A stretch of 64,000 nucleotides of DNA from Geobacter sp. (lineage in GTDB: Bacteria; Desulfobacterota; Desulfuromonadia; Geobacterales; DSM-12255), in the NCBI GenBank assembly GCA_009684525.1, contig WKKR01000002.1, positions 1,046,027 through 1,110,026 on the forward strand, given 5' to 3'. Of this stretch, positions 18,001-25,250 are shown piece by piece (the stretch's first letter is position 1; the number at the start of each line of letters is the position of its first letter). The position numbers and the translations under genes were made by a program. The notes under the pieces were generated by a model. It had not been told where the DNA came from and did no database searches. It saw nothing but the letters and a program-made list of their open reading frames with translations.

Positions 18001-21000
18001 CAAACCTGATCATCAGCGGCGGTGACATGACCCGGATCTTCACCGTGAATTCGGGCAGAACCGTGCATATTTCCGGGTTGACCATTTCCCACGGCATGGC
18101 CTTCGATGGTCCTGCCATTTTCAACTCCGGCGTGCTCACCGTTGCCAATGCCACAATTTCCGGGAATTACGCCCAGAGCTCTTCCGGGGGGGGTATCTAC
18201 AATAATCCGGGAGCTACGCTCACCGTAACCGGCTGCACCATTTCCGGCAATTCGGCGGATGCTCTCGGCGGCGGCGTTTACAACAACAACGGCACAGCCG
18301 TCATAACCAACACCACCATCTTCGGTAATGCGGCCATGGCGGGCGGTGGCGGCGGCATGCTGAACAACTCGGCCGGCACCTTGACGGTCGATCATTCGAC
18401 CATCGCCGACAACTCCGGCGGGGGGTTGGTCAACTTGTCAGGTGGCACGGTCACCATCCGGAACGCCATATTCTGGGGCAGTGGCTCGTATATCTCCGGC
18501 ATAGCCACCATCAGCGACAGCATCGTCACGAACGGCTGTTACCCCGGCAGCACCTGTACGAATGTCAGCAGCGTTGATCCGCTTCTGGGCGTTCTCGGCA
18601 ACTATGGTGGCAACACCGGTACGATCCCCCTGCTTGCCGGCAGTCCGGCCATCGACTCCGGAAACTGCGCCAGCGGTCCGGCCACTGACCAGCGCGGCAT
18701 GAGCCGTCCCCAGAATGCTACCTGCGACATGGGCTCCTACGAACGTGGCGTCCCGGCTGCCTTGACGGCAACCGCCGGCACCTCTCAGTCCACGGCCATC
18801 AATACCCCCTTTGCCACGTCACTCGCGGCCAGGGTTGTCGACTCTCTCGGCGGGATGCTGGAAGGCACCAGCGTCACCTTTACCGGTCCGGGGAGCGGTG
18901 CCGGCATCAGCGCCGCCGGCAGCGCCGTCACAAACAGCTCCGGCATCGCTGCCTACGGCGTCAGCGCCAACGGCACGGCCGGTTCATACACGGTTACGGC
19001 CGCGGTCAGCGCACTGAGCGCTACGTATAACCTGACCAATACTAAGGGGACTGCCACGGTCAGCCTGGGAAATCTGACGGCAACCTACGACGGCACGGCC
19101 AAGGCAGCCAGCGCCACCACCACACCGGCCGGCCTGACAACGGCTCTCACCTACGACGGCTCGGCCAGCGCCCCGACGAACGCCGGCAGCTACGCGGTTG
19201 TCGCCACCGTGAACGACAGCAACTACAACGGCACGGCCACCGGCACCCTGACCATCGACAAGGCCGGCCAGACCATCACCTTTGGAACGGTCCCGGCAGT
19301 GGCAGTTGACGGCACCGGCACGGTCAGCGCCACGGGCGGCGCTTCCACCAGCCCCGTGCTGTTCAGCTCCACGACCACCTCTGTCTGCACCATCAGCGGC
19401 ATCACCGTTACCGGCTTGACCGCCGGCACCTGCACCATTGCCGCGAATCAGGCAGCAGATACAAACTACAGCGCTGCAGCGCAAGTGACGCAGAACATTA
19501 TCATTGGCAAGGGCAGCCAGGCCATCGTCTTCGGCAATGCTCCAGCCGTGGTTGTCGGCGGCATCGGCACGGTCGGCGCCACGGGCGGTACTTCCACCAG
19601 TCCCGTGCTGTTCAGCTCCACGACCAGCCCTGTCTGCACCATCAGCGGCACCACCGTTACCGGCTTGACTGCCGGCATCTGCACCATTGCCGCGAATCAG
19701 GCCGGCGATGCCAACTACGACGCGGCACCGCAGGTCACCCAGGATATCACGGTCGGCAAGGGGAGCCAGAGCATCACCTTTGCATCGCTTCCGCCAAAAT
19801 ATTTCGGTGTTGCGCCTTTCACCATCAGTGCCACGGCAACTTCCGGCCTGCCGGTTGCCTTTGCCAGCTCAAATCCGGCCGTGGCCACCGTGAGCGGCAG
19901 CACCGTAACCATTGTCGGTGTCGGAGAGACCTCCATCATTGCCTCGCAACCCGGCAATGCCAACTTTGATGCGGCCGTGTCCGTCAGTCAGAATCTGACG
20001 GTGACTATCAGTACCACGCCGCCGCTCCTGACCATTTCGGCTCTTCCTGATGGCGCAACCACCGCCCGGACCACCCAGAACATCAGCGGCACGGTCTTCG
20101 ATCTCAACGGCATCGGCTCGCTGACCGTCAACGGCACCAGCGTCACGGTAAACCCGGACGGCAGCTTCAGCTTCCCGGTACAACTCGTGGCCGGGGCCAA
20201 CAGCATCACCGTGGCCGCCACCAACAACGTCGGCACCGTTACCAGCGACGTCCGCACCATTACCCTGGACAGCACGGCCCCGAATCTGACTGTCTCCTTC
20301 CCGCCGGACAACGCGGCCGTGGCCCAGAACTACGTTACCGTTACCGGCACGGTCGCAACCATTCCGGGCATGATTGTCACCTACACGGTAAACGGCTCTT
20401 CCCCGCAAACGGCAACCCTGACCGATACGACCTTCTCGTTCACCGCGAACCTCACGCAGGGGATGAACACCATCCAGATATCGGCGGTCAACAGTGAAGG
20501 GAAAACCGCCCAGGCGAAACGGACGCTCAGCTCCCTCTCTCCCTTTTCCCTGGCTATTGCCTCGCCTGACAGCGATGTCCGCACGGTACGGGATACCTGC
20601 CTCTTGACCGGCACCGTGGCGGACAATACCACCCCGGTTGCCATTACCGTGGACATGGATGGACAGAGCTACCACCCGGCCGTGGTTGATGGCGCGTTCC
20701 AGCAGCAGCTCTACCTGAGCGATGCCGGGGTATACCGGGTGAGCGTAACCGGCATCGACGAGAACAGCTCCAGTCAGACCGTGCATCGCAACATCGTCCG
20801 CACCTCGGGTGTATCCAATCCCTTCACCATTGTCGACGCTCTGCAGGCGTTGATGATGACGGTCGGTGTCGTCACGCAGCATGCCGGCCAGGTCCTGCGA
20901 CTCGATGTAGCACCGATGGTCAATGGTATCTCAGTCGGTGACGGGTTGGTTGATGTCGAGGACACCATCGTGATCCTGCGTATGGCGGTCGGGTTACTCT

Positions 21001-21002
21001 AG
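15003..21002 (+). CDS. Giant secreted multi-domain repeat protein (Ig-like, beta-helix, dockerin-like end)
   Basis: 1999 residues. A Sec signal peptide lies at about 1-30. It is followed by a unique N-terminal domain (to about 210), a cadherin/VCBS-like Ig domain (about 212-312), and an SbsA-like Ig domain (about 318-430). Two almost identical Big-type Ig repeats span about 434-636, with more Ig-like domains to 845. Then come a fibronectin III domain (about 847-938), a right-handed beta-helix (940-1245, ISGLTISHG, GGGIYNN repeats), a Big_1-like domain, an MBG/YDG domain (about 1348-1420), and two to three VPAVAVDGTG-type repeats (1420-1670). Ig-like units follow to about 1930. The last 65 residues have two EF-hand/dockerin-like halves (DALQALMMTVGV and DVEDTIVILRMAVGLL). 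It is likely an extracellular adhesin or matrix protein; no anchor is visible. Alone in its transcription unit. Confidence 0.85.
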   Translation: MTSIYRAFHVCAIAVFVLVLFALPARDAYGEIPAASTITFTSGAGFTGVPVNTAADGQGGSTDIPSITIEVYGISNSVGTKLTANGSLEFHDDWGVPPIVLWNGSSAPYGMAIKATGGTHFKLTSLNFNDYAEDLDSHNFWTIEAFDNGNSRGKSYFDFITTGASYLLAQGGVLDDRFNNIDEVRISKTDGFGSWFGINDIVIDNPVVNTAPTFVGATTTLTVSQNSGVTDIKGLLHVSDADASQTETWTQSVAPNHGTLSFSGATASSGSTDITPGGTITYQPAAGYIGTDSFTVEVSDGSDTATRQISVTVIPPLTVTSIVRRTPAEAVTNADILVFRVTFSTPVNNLSTGDFAVSGTTAIVTGVTSSDYMVCDVTISGGNLASLNGTVTLGFAAGQNITDTAGNAFTNTTPTGTNDNTYTVDNSVSSPSTPDLAAGSDSGSSSTDNVTSDTTPTITGTAEADATVTLYDTDGTTVLGSATATGGNWSITSSALGAGAHTLTAKATDTAGNTSAASSGLSVTIDATPPAAPGTPDLAAGSDSGSSSTDNVTSATTPTITGTAEAGATVTLYDTDGTTVLGSATATGGNWSITSSALGAGAHTLTAKATDTAGNTSAASSGLSVTIDTTGPATTVATAAFSADTGTSATDFITNTAAQTISGTLNANLAAGEMVEVSLDNGSTWTAATATAGQSTWSLAGQALIASNTLKVRVADTAGNIGTAYSQAYLLDQAAPTITSVGVPADATYDTGQNLDFTVNVNKNVTVTGTDSTLSLTVGAASRPAAYQSKTATSITYRYTVQGGDIDNNGITVGALTLNTTSIRDVAGNDAVLSLHAVGATTGVLVDTLIPTATAATSIIATGFSANWGSVTGATGYYLDVATDSGFTSLVTGYSNLDAGNVTSLSVTGLTAGTPYFYRVRAYSSAGTGDSSNTIALTTATTRIVTSTSDSGAGSLRQIVTDANPGDIIAFDSSLDGQVITIATDLSIDKDLTISGPGAPNLIISGGDMTRIFTVNSGRTVHISGLTISHGMAFDGPAIFNSGVLTVANATISGNYAQSSSGGGIYNNPGATLTVTGCTISGNSADALGGGVYNNNGTAVITNTTIFGNAAMAGGGGGMLNNSAGTLTVDHSTIADNSGGGLVNLSGGTVTIRNAIFWGSGSYISGIATISDSIVTNGCYPGSTCTNVSSVDPLLGVLGNYGGNTGTIPLLAGSPAIDSGNCASGPATDQRGMSRPQNATCDMGSYERGVPAALTATAGTSQSTAINTPFATSLAARVVDSLGGMLEGTSVTFTGPGSGAGISAAGSAVTNSSGIAAYGVSANGTAGSYTVTAAVSALSATYNLTNTKGTATVSLGNLTATYDGTAKAASATTTPAGLTTALTYDGSASAPTNAGSYAVVATVNDSNYNGTATGTLTIDKAGQTITFGTVPAVAVDGTGTVSATGGASTSPVLFSSTTTSVCTISGITVTGLTAGTCTIAANQAADTNYSAAAQVTQNIIIGKGSQAIVFGNAPAVVVGGIGTVGATGGTSTSPVLFSSTTSPVCTISGTTVTGLTAGICTIAANQAGDANYDAAPQVTQDITVGKGSQSITFASLPPKYFGVAPFTISATATSGLPVAFASSNPAVATVSGSTVTIVGVGETSIIASQPGNANFDAAVSVSQNLTVTISTTPPLLTISALPDGATTARTTQNISGTVFDLNGIGSLTVNGTSVTVNPDGSFSFPVQLVAGANSITVAATNNVGTVTSDVRTITLDSTAPNLTVSFPPDNAAVAQNYVTVTGTVATIPGMIVTYTVNGSSPQTATLTDTTFSFTANLTQGMNTIQISAVNSEGKTAQAKRTLSSLSPFSLAIASPDSDVRTVRDTCLLTGTVADNTTPVAITVDMDGQSYHPAVVDGAFQQQLYLSDAGVYRVSVTGIDENSSSQTVHRNIVRTSGVSNPFTIVDALQALMMTVGVVTQHAGQVLRLDVAPMVNGISVGDGLVDVEDTIVILRMAVGLL
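16299..16910 (+). repeat. Two near-identical 306-bp tandem repeats coding Ig-like domains
   Basis: Units at 16299-16604 and 16605-16910 each encode one 102-residue Ig-like domain (DLAAGSDSGSSSTDNVTS...). By eye they differ at roughly ten positions, mostly silent, which points to recent duplication or ongoing gene conversion. Confidence 0.9.
19260..19756 (+). repeat. Two diverged 246-bp repeats within the surface protein gene
   Basis: Consecutive units beginning KAGQTITFG and GKGSQAIVFG share the core STSPVLFSSTT and TVTGLTAG-CTIAANQA. They are clearly homologous at DNA level but more diverged than the upstream Ig pair. A third, weaker unit begins at GKGSQSITF near 19757. Confidence 0.8.
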
Positions 21003-21037
21003 GGGGGCTGCCGGTTGAAAACGGCTGGCCCCTGTTT
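21003..21037 (+). terminator. Probable terminator of the surface protein gene
   Basis: Directly after the stop codon, GGGGGCTGCCG and CGGCTGGCCCC form an imperfect stem with a short A-rich loop, followed by TGTTTGTG. Position and shape fit a terminator; two mismatches lower confidence. Confidence 0.5.
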
Positions 21038-21123
21038 GTGCCTTGCCTGCTTAACCGGCCAATATTGCGTGCAGTCCTCTATCTGGTGCGCTGTAATTAC
21101 GAGACACCTGTCGTAATCCCGCC

Positions 21124-21152
21124 TTGACATGGACATTGGTTTACTTTAACGT
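21124..21152 (+). promoter_or_regulatory. Possible promoter for the Rh-type channel gene
   Basis: TTGACA (21124-21129) is a perfect -35 box. The hexamer 17 bases later, TAACGT, is a poor -10. It lies about 150 bases upstream of the channel gene, in an otherwise feature-poor 298-base gap. Confidence 0.35.
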
Positions 21153-21300
21153 CTGCGCACGGCCTGTATTGCTCCCTTCCTAGCCGCCCGCACCTCCAGC
21201 ATTGTTCAATACCCAACAAAACAGCTCATTTCAAAGGCGACAACGACGTCGCCGCTGCAAACCCCTTCTCGGGGTACTTTTCACAACGAGGTGAATTGGC

Positions 21301-22521
21301 ATGAAGAAATGTATTACCTGTCTGCTTGTCACGGTTGTCGTGCTGTTAACACTGTTGGGAGTGTCACTTGCCGGAGAATCGCCGGGGACGACCCTCGGGG
21401 AGTTGACGGATGTGCAAAAATACAACCGGTCCATTCATATCATGGCGATGTTGCTCGTAGGCTTCGGTTTTCTGATGGTATTCGTCAAAAAGTACGGCCG
21501 GTCGGCGATCACGGCGACCTACCTGCTGGTGAGTGTTGCCATTCCGCTCTACTTTCTGAAGGACAGCCTTTTCAACCTGGGAGGCTCCGAAGCGGTTATC
21601 GACAAGCTTATCCTGGCCGAATTTGCTGCCGCCAGCTTGCTGATCTGTGCGGGTGCTGTTCTGGGCCGTTTGAAAATGAACCAGTACCTGTTGCTGGGCA
21701 TCCTCTTTGTGCCGTTTTATGCGCTCAATGAATGGATCGTTCTCAGTGGCGGCCTGGGCTTGATCACCAATAAAGTCGTGGATACCGGCGGCTCCATCGT
21801 GATTCACGCCTTTGGTGCCATTTTCGGTCTTGCCGTGGCCGCTTCCATGACTACACCGAAAGAGTTCGATACCCCGATCGAATGCGACGAAACCAGCGAC
21901 AGATATTCTCTGCTGGGGAGCATGGTCCTCTGGGTATTCTGGCCAAGTTTCTGTGCCGCCCTTGTTGCACCGGCGGACGTGCCGAAAACTGCGGTCAACG
22001 TTATCCTGGCACTGTGCGGGTCAACCCTTGCCACCTACGTTGCCACGGTCAAACTGCGCGGGAAGATATCGACGGCAGACATCGCCAATGCAACCCTGGC
22101 CGGGGGAGTGGCCATCGGCTCGACCTGCGACCTTGCAACACCTGGCGCCGCTTTTACTATAGGCGTTCTGGCAGGCATTGTCTCGACCTTCGGTTTTGCC
22201 GTCATCCAGGGAAGGCTCACCGATGCGATCGAAAAGGTCGATACCTGCGGCGTGCTCTATCTCCACGGCCTGCCCGGCCTGTTTGGCGGCTTGGCGGCAC
22301 TGCTCGTGGTGACCGGCATTGACAGTCGCGCCCAGTTGACCGGGATTGCGGTAACGGTACTCATCGCCGCTGGCTCCGGGCTTTTTTCCGGTAAAATCAT
22401 TTCTTTCTTCGGCTGCAGAACAGAACCGTATGTCGATGCGGAAGAGTTTGATGTTGAGAATGAAGAAGCTGGCGTGTTTGTTGCGCCGTTTGTCAAGGAA
22501 GCGGAACTGGAGGCTGAATAG
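21301..22521 (+). CDS. Rh-type ammonium/gas channel (Amt/Rh superfamily)
   Basis: A 406-residue inner-membrane protein with about eleven or twelve helices. The N-terminus (MKKCITCLLVTVVVLLTLLG) resembles a signal sequence or first helix. The pore's twin histidines are both visible: His169 in GGSIVIHAFGAIFGL and His322 in CGVLYLHGLPGLFGG. The DTGGSIVIHAFGA and WPSFCAAL motifs are closer to eukaryotic and nitrifier Rh50 proteins than to bacterial AmtB. The C-terminus ends in an acidic tail (EEFDVENEEAG...), and no glnK gene is adjacent, unlike amtB loci. A GAGGTGA site precedes ATG 21301. It probably conducts NH3 (or CO2, as proposed for some Rh proteins). Confidence 0.85.
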   Translation: MKKCITCLLVTVVVLLTLLGVSLAGESPGTTLGELTDVQKYNRSIHIMAMLLVGFGFLMVFVKKYGRSAITATYLLVSVAIPLYFLKDSLFNLGGSEAVIDKLILAEFAAASLLICAGAVLGRLKMNQYLLLGILFVPFYALNEWIVLSGGLGLITNKVVDTGGSIVIHAFGAIFGLAVAASMTTPKEFDTPIECDETSDRYSLLGSMVLWVFWPSFCAALVAPADVPKTAVNVILALCGSTLATYVATVKLRGKISTADIANATLAGGVAIGSTCDLATPGAAFTIGVLAGIVSTFGFAVIQGRLTDAIEKVDTCGVLYLHGLPGLFGGLAALLVVTGIDSRAQLTGIAVTVLIAAGSGLFSGKIISFFGCRTEPYVDAEEFDVENEEAGVFVAPFVKEAELEAE

Positions 22522-22612
22522 GGCGCTATTCCTCCATTTTACCGGCGTATTTCCCTTTCAGGCACTTGCCTCGCAACCGGAAACGTGCAAGAATATCCGA
22601 CTGATTTATCTC

Positions 22613-22645
22613 GTTTCCGGCCGGAGTTTCCGGATGGAAACTACC
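22613..22645 (+). repeat. Palindromic repeat, copy A (GTTTCCGGATGGAAAC core)
   Basis: GTTTCCGGCCGGAGTTTCCGG at its left and a GTTTCCGGATGGAAAC palindrome at 22626-22641 followed by TACC. The same core occurs inverted at 24173 and again at 24332. It lies in the leader of the roadblock gene. Confidence 0.8.
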
Positions 22646-22666
22646 TGTCGGATGCGGGAGGTTCAG

Positions 22667-23026
22667 GTGTCGTTCAAGGAGACCCTCAAGGAGCTTGTGG
22701 AGTCGGTTCCCGGTGCCAGCGGGGCCATTCTGGCCGATTGGGAAGGGGAAGCGGTCGAGCAGTACTGCTATTTCGACGAGTTCGAGATGAAGGTGATCGG
22801 TGCCCACAAGGGGATCATCCTGAGCCAGCTGCGCGAACTGCACGCCCGCTATCCGCTTGGCGAACTGCAGGATATCGTCATAACCACGGAAGAACAGCAT
22901 CACGTCATCCATACCGTTGGCCCGGATTACGTGCTGGTGATGACCATGAAGCGGGCTGCGTTGCCTGCCCGAGCCGTGCAGGGGCTCCGCCGGGTGGCGC
23001 ATCTGTTTGCGAAGGAGATATACTGA
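22667..23026 (+). CDS. Roadblock/LC7-domain protein
   Basis: A 119-residue single-domain protein (SFKETLKELVESVPGASGAILADWEG...) with the alpha-beta pattern of the roadblock/LC7 family. In bacteria such proteins partner small MglA-type GTPases or modulate polarity and motility systems. The frame is open from 22430, but that part crosses a palindromic repeat. GTG 22667 is preferred because GGGAGG lies 5 bases upstream and the length is then that of the family; ATG 22652 is the alternative. The stop is one base before the ftsY start, so it is almost certainly co-transcribed with ftsY. A link to the FtsY GTPase itself is only a suggestion. Confidence 0.75.
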   Translation: MSFKETLKELVESVPGASGAILADWEGEAVEQYCYFDEFEMKVIGAHKGIILSQLRELHARYPLGELQDIVITTEEQHHVIHTVGPDYVLVMTMKRAALPARAVQGLRRVAHLFAKEIY

Positions 23027-23027
23027 G

Positions 23028-24173
23028 ATGGCTGAAGAGAACAAGGGCTTTTTCAAGGGGTTATGGGGCAAGCTGACCGGAGCTGCGGCTGACAGCGAGC
23101 CGGTCGAGGCGGACCGCGAGGAAGAGCAGCTCGCGGAGCCTGCCAAAGAACCGGCCCGGGAACCTGTCAGTGAGCCTGCTGCGGAACCGGCCCAAGAACC
23201 GGCCGGGGAGCCGGTCGTGGCAACGGCCCCCGCCCCGCCGGTCACGGAAGCCCCGGCGAAAGTGGGTTTTTTCGAGCGGTTGAAAAAGGGGCTGGCCAAG
23301 ACCCACGAAAGCCTGGTCGGTCGCATCGACACGTTGCTCCTGGGGAAAAAGCAGATCGATGCCGACACGCTGGAGGAGCTGGAAGAGATCCTGATCACTG
23401 CCGACATCGGCGTTGCCACGACAGTGGAGCTGATCAGGACCCTGGAGGGGCGTCTCAAGAGGAACGAGTTGCAGGACGGCGGAGCGATCAAAAAGGCGCT
23501 GCAGGAGGAGATCCTTGCCCGGCTGCAGCAGTACGCGTCGCCGCTGGATGTTTCCGCGGCCAAGCCCTACGTGATCATGGTGATCGGCGTGAACGGGGTG
23601 GGCAAGACCACCACCATCGGCAAGCTGGCCAGCCGCTATACCGGCGAAGGGAAAAAGGTTCTGCTGGCTGCCGGCGATACCTTCCGCGCCGCGGCGGCGG
23701 AACAGCTCGAGGAGTGGGGGAGGCGGGCCGGGGTGGACGTCATCCGCCACCAGGACGGGTCCGACCCTTCGGCCGTGGTCTTCGACAGCTGCAAGGCCGC
23801 TCTGGCCAGGGGGAGCGACATCCTGATCGTTGATACCGCCGGCCGGCTCCATACCAAGGTCAACCTGATGGAGGAGATGAAGAAGATCCGCCGCGTCATG
23901 TCGCGGGAGCTGCCCGGCGCGCCCCACGAGACCCTGCTGGTGCTGGATGCCGCCACCGGGCAGAATGCCATCTCCCAGGCCCGTCTCTTCAAGGAGGCGG
24001 CCGGCGTGTCGGGCGTGGTGCTCACCAAGCTGGACGGCACGGCAAAGGGGGGGATCGTGGTGGCGGTGAGCAACGAATTCCAGCTTCCCATCCGGTTCAT
24101 TGGCATCGGTGAACAGGCCGACGACCTGCGTCTCTTTGATCCGGAACAGTTTGTAAAGGCGCTCTTTACCTAG
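23028..24173 (+). CDS. ftsY: Signal recognition particle receptor FtsY
   Basis: SRP-receptor GTPase that brings ribosomes making membrane proteins to the SecYEG translocon. The 381-residue protein has an acidic N-terminal A-domain (residues 1-75) containing EP-rich repeats (EPAKEPAREPVSEPAAEPAQ). Next is the four-helix N domain (GFFERLKKGLAKTHESLVGR), then the GTPase G domain: P-loop GVNGVGKTTTIGKL at about 186-199, DTFRAAAAEQL, DTAGR and TKLDGTAKGG. The open frame begins at 23007; ATG 23028, right after the roadblock stop, is the start. The TAG stop itself is the first part of an inverted palindromic repeat. Confidence 0.95.
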   Translation: MAEENKGFFKGLWGKLTGAAADSEPVEADREEEQLAEPAKEPAREPVSEPAAEPAQEPAGEPVVATAPAPPVTEAPAKVGFFERLKKGLAKTHESLVGRIDTLLLGKKQIDADTLEELEEILITADIGVATTVELIRTLEGRLKRNELQDGGAIKKALQEEILARLQQYASPLDVSAAKPYVIMVIGVNGVGKTTTIGKLASRYTGEGKKVLLAAGDTFRAAAAEQLEEWGRRAGVDVIRHQDGSDPSAVVFDSCKAALARGSDILIVDTAGRLHTKVNLMEEMKKIRRVMSRELPGAPHETLLVLDAATGQNAISQARLFKEAAGVSGVVLTKLDGTAKGGIVVAVSNEFQLPIRFIGIGEQADDLRLFDPEQFVKALFT

Positions 24174-24189
24174 TTTCCATCCGGAAACA
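24171..24189 (-). repeat. Palindromic repeat, copy B, overlapping the ftsY stop codon
   Basis: TAGTTTCCATCCGGAAACA is the exact reverse complement of the copy A core and its flank. The TAG is also the ftsY stop codon. Copies A and B therefore form inverted repeats enclosing the roadblock and ftsY genes. Confidence 0.8.
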
Positions 24190-24297
24190 GTTCTTTTCCG
24201 CCCTGGCGGTGTCAATCTGCGGGATTGCTTGTGCGGCGTACCGATGTACGCCTCCGCGCACCCCCTTGATTTCCTTGCCAGGACAAAAAATCCCTCG

Positions 24298-24350
24298 TTT
24301 CCGATCTGGAAACCGGTAGTGTCTCATCCGGTTTCCGGATGGACACTACC
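24298..24350 (+). repeat. Palindromic repeats, copies C and D, with a 16-bp hairpin
   Basis: Copy C, GTTTCCGATCTGGAAAC (24298-24314), is a variant palindrome. It abuts copy D (24315-24350): GGTAGTGTC-T-CATCCGG pairs with CCGGATGGACACTACC around a TTT loop, giving 16 paired bases and one bulge. The right arm of D, TTTCCGGATGGACACTACC, matches copy A at 18 of 19 positions. It lies in the 256-base gap between ftsY and zapB and may also stop transcription, though no T-tract follows. Confidence 0.8.
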
Positions 24351-24375
24351 TAATTGCCGAAATCAAGAAAACGCC

Positions 24376-24404
24376 TTGACTTTTGCGGGGTTGTCACATA
24401 AAAT
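24376..24404 (+). promoter_or_regulatory. Sigma-70-type promoter for the zapB-zapA unit
   Basis: TTGACT (24376-24381), a 17-base spacer and TAAAAT (24399-24404) lie just 25 bases before the zapB ATG, implying a leader of about 20 bases. Confidence 0.65.
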
Positions 24405-24429
24405 TTCTCCGCGAAACAAGGGGGCTTGC

Positions 24430-24606
24430 ATGGACGGCGAACTCTTGTCGGTTCTGGAAAAGCGGATCGAGACCCTGCTGGATGGGTATGCCACCCTGAA
24501 ACAGGAACATGCACGGCTTTCGGAAGAAAACCAGCGCCTGCTCCTGGAGCGGGAGGGGCTCAAAAGCCGCATCGATGCCATTATCAGCCGTCTTGAGACG
24601 GTCTGA
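24430..24606 (+). CDS. zapB: ZapB-like small coiled-coil division protein
   Basis: A 58-residue, almost wholly helical protein (MDGELLSVLEKRIETLLDGY...) with heptad-like leucines through LKQEHARLSEENQRLLLERE, typical of the ZapB coiled coil that bundles at the division site together with ZapA. The longer open frame from 24229 crosses the repeat hairpin and is not credible; ATG 24430 sits behind the promoter. Its TGA overlaps the zapA ATG (TGATG), indicating translational coupling. The identification rests on shape and gene order since the sequence is short. Confidence 0.7.
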   Translation: MDGELLSVLEKRIETLLDGYATLKQEHARLSEENQRLLLEREGLKSRIDAIISRLETV

Positions 24607-24893
24607 TGGGTGGTGTGCTGTCCCATCGCGTGAAGGTCATGGGACGCGAGCTGCTGGTCAGGAGTCCGGCGTCCCCGCAAAAGGTTTTCGAAATAGAGCA
24701 GTTCGTCAATGCCCGGCTGGCCGAGGTTCCTTCTTCGGCGTCGGGGGGCGACACCCTGGCGGTTGTGAGTCTGGCACTGCTCAACCTTGCCGGGGATTTT
24801 CTGGCGCTGGCCGAAGAGCATGACCGGTTGAGCCAGGAGTACCATGATCGGCTGATTCGGCTCCTCAACCGTTTGGACGGGGGGAATCCGTAG
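24606..24893 (+). CDS. zapA: Cell division protein ZapA
   Basis: A 95-residue FtsZ-binding protein that promotes Z-ring bundling. The N-terminal beta-hairpin region (HRVKVMGRELLVRSP) and the SPQKVFEIEQFVNARLAEV helix fit the ZapA head. The C-terminal half is a long dimerising helix (LNLAGDFLALAEEHDRL...). The start overlaps the zapB stop. The order zapA, 6S RNA, 5-formyl-THF cyclo-ligase is a classical proteobacterial arrangement and supports the call. Confidence 0.8.
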   Translation: MGGVLSHRVKVMGRELLVRSPASPQKVFEIEQFVNARLAEVPSSASGGDTLAVVSLALLNLAGDFLALAEEHDRLSQEYHDRLIRLLNRLDGGNP

Positions 24894-24902
24894 CCGTACC
24901 GT

Positions 24903-25150
24903 CTCTCTCGGGAGATTTTCATATATGAGTATGTCGGATTGGAAATTTACGTCAGTTCCAGCAGGGGCCTTCCGCACCGCTTGCATTCATGCCCCTGTTT
25001 CACTGATAGATGGCTCTGCAGCCATCATTAATCTGTCAGAGGTCAAGCCAGCGAATAGTGCGTCGCAACGGAATGCAGTGGGATCGGTCCCGCAGCAGGC
25101 TCAGGCAACTCTGTAACCCTTCCTCCATACTCAAAAACTCTCCCCGAGAG
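24903..25150 (+). ncRNA. ssrS: Probable 6S RNA (ssrS)
   Basis: No convincing gene lies in the 357 bases between zapA and the cyclo-ligase, the usual place of 6S RNA. The ends pair strongly: CTCTCGGGAGA (24905-24915) with TCTCCCCGAGAG (25139-25150, one bulge), TTTT with AAAA, then GAGTATG (24927-24933) with CATACTC (25126-25132). Inside are further hairpins: CAGGGGC/GCCCCTG, ATGGCTCTGCAGCCAT and GTGGGATCGGTCCCGC. A long closed structure suits 6S RNA, which binds the housekeeping RNA polymerase. The roughly 248-base length is greater than the usual 180-200, and the conserved central-bubble bases were not matched, so the call rests on synteny and the closing stem. Confidence 0.55.
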
Positions 25151-25250
25151 CCGGCAATAACGAGCCTGGTCCGCTGATGCGGCAGGCCGCAGCCCGGCCG
25201 ATTTCCCATTGTGCAATAGTGTACGGTCGGCAGTACCCATGGGTGGCGCG

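Noticed and set aside
24925..25116. 63-codon open frame between zapA and the cyclo-ligase
   Set aside because: It lies within the paired RNA candidate, has no ribosome site and no family resemblance.
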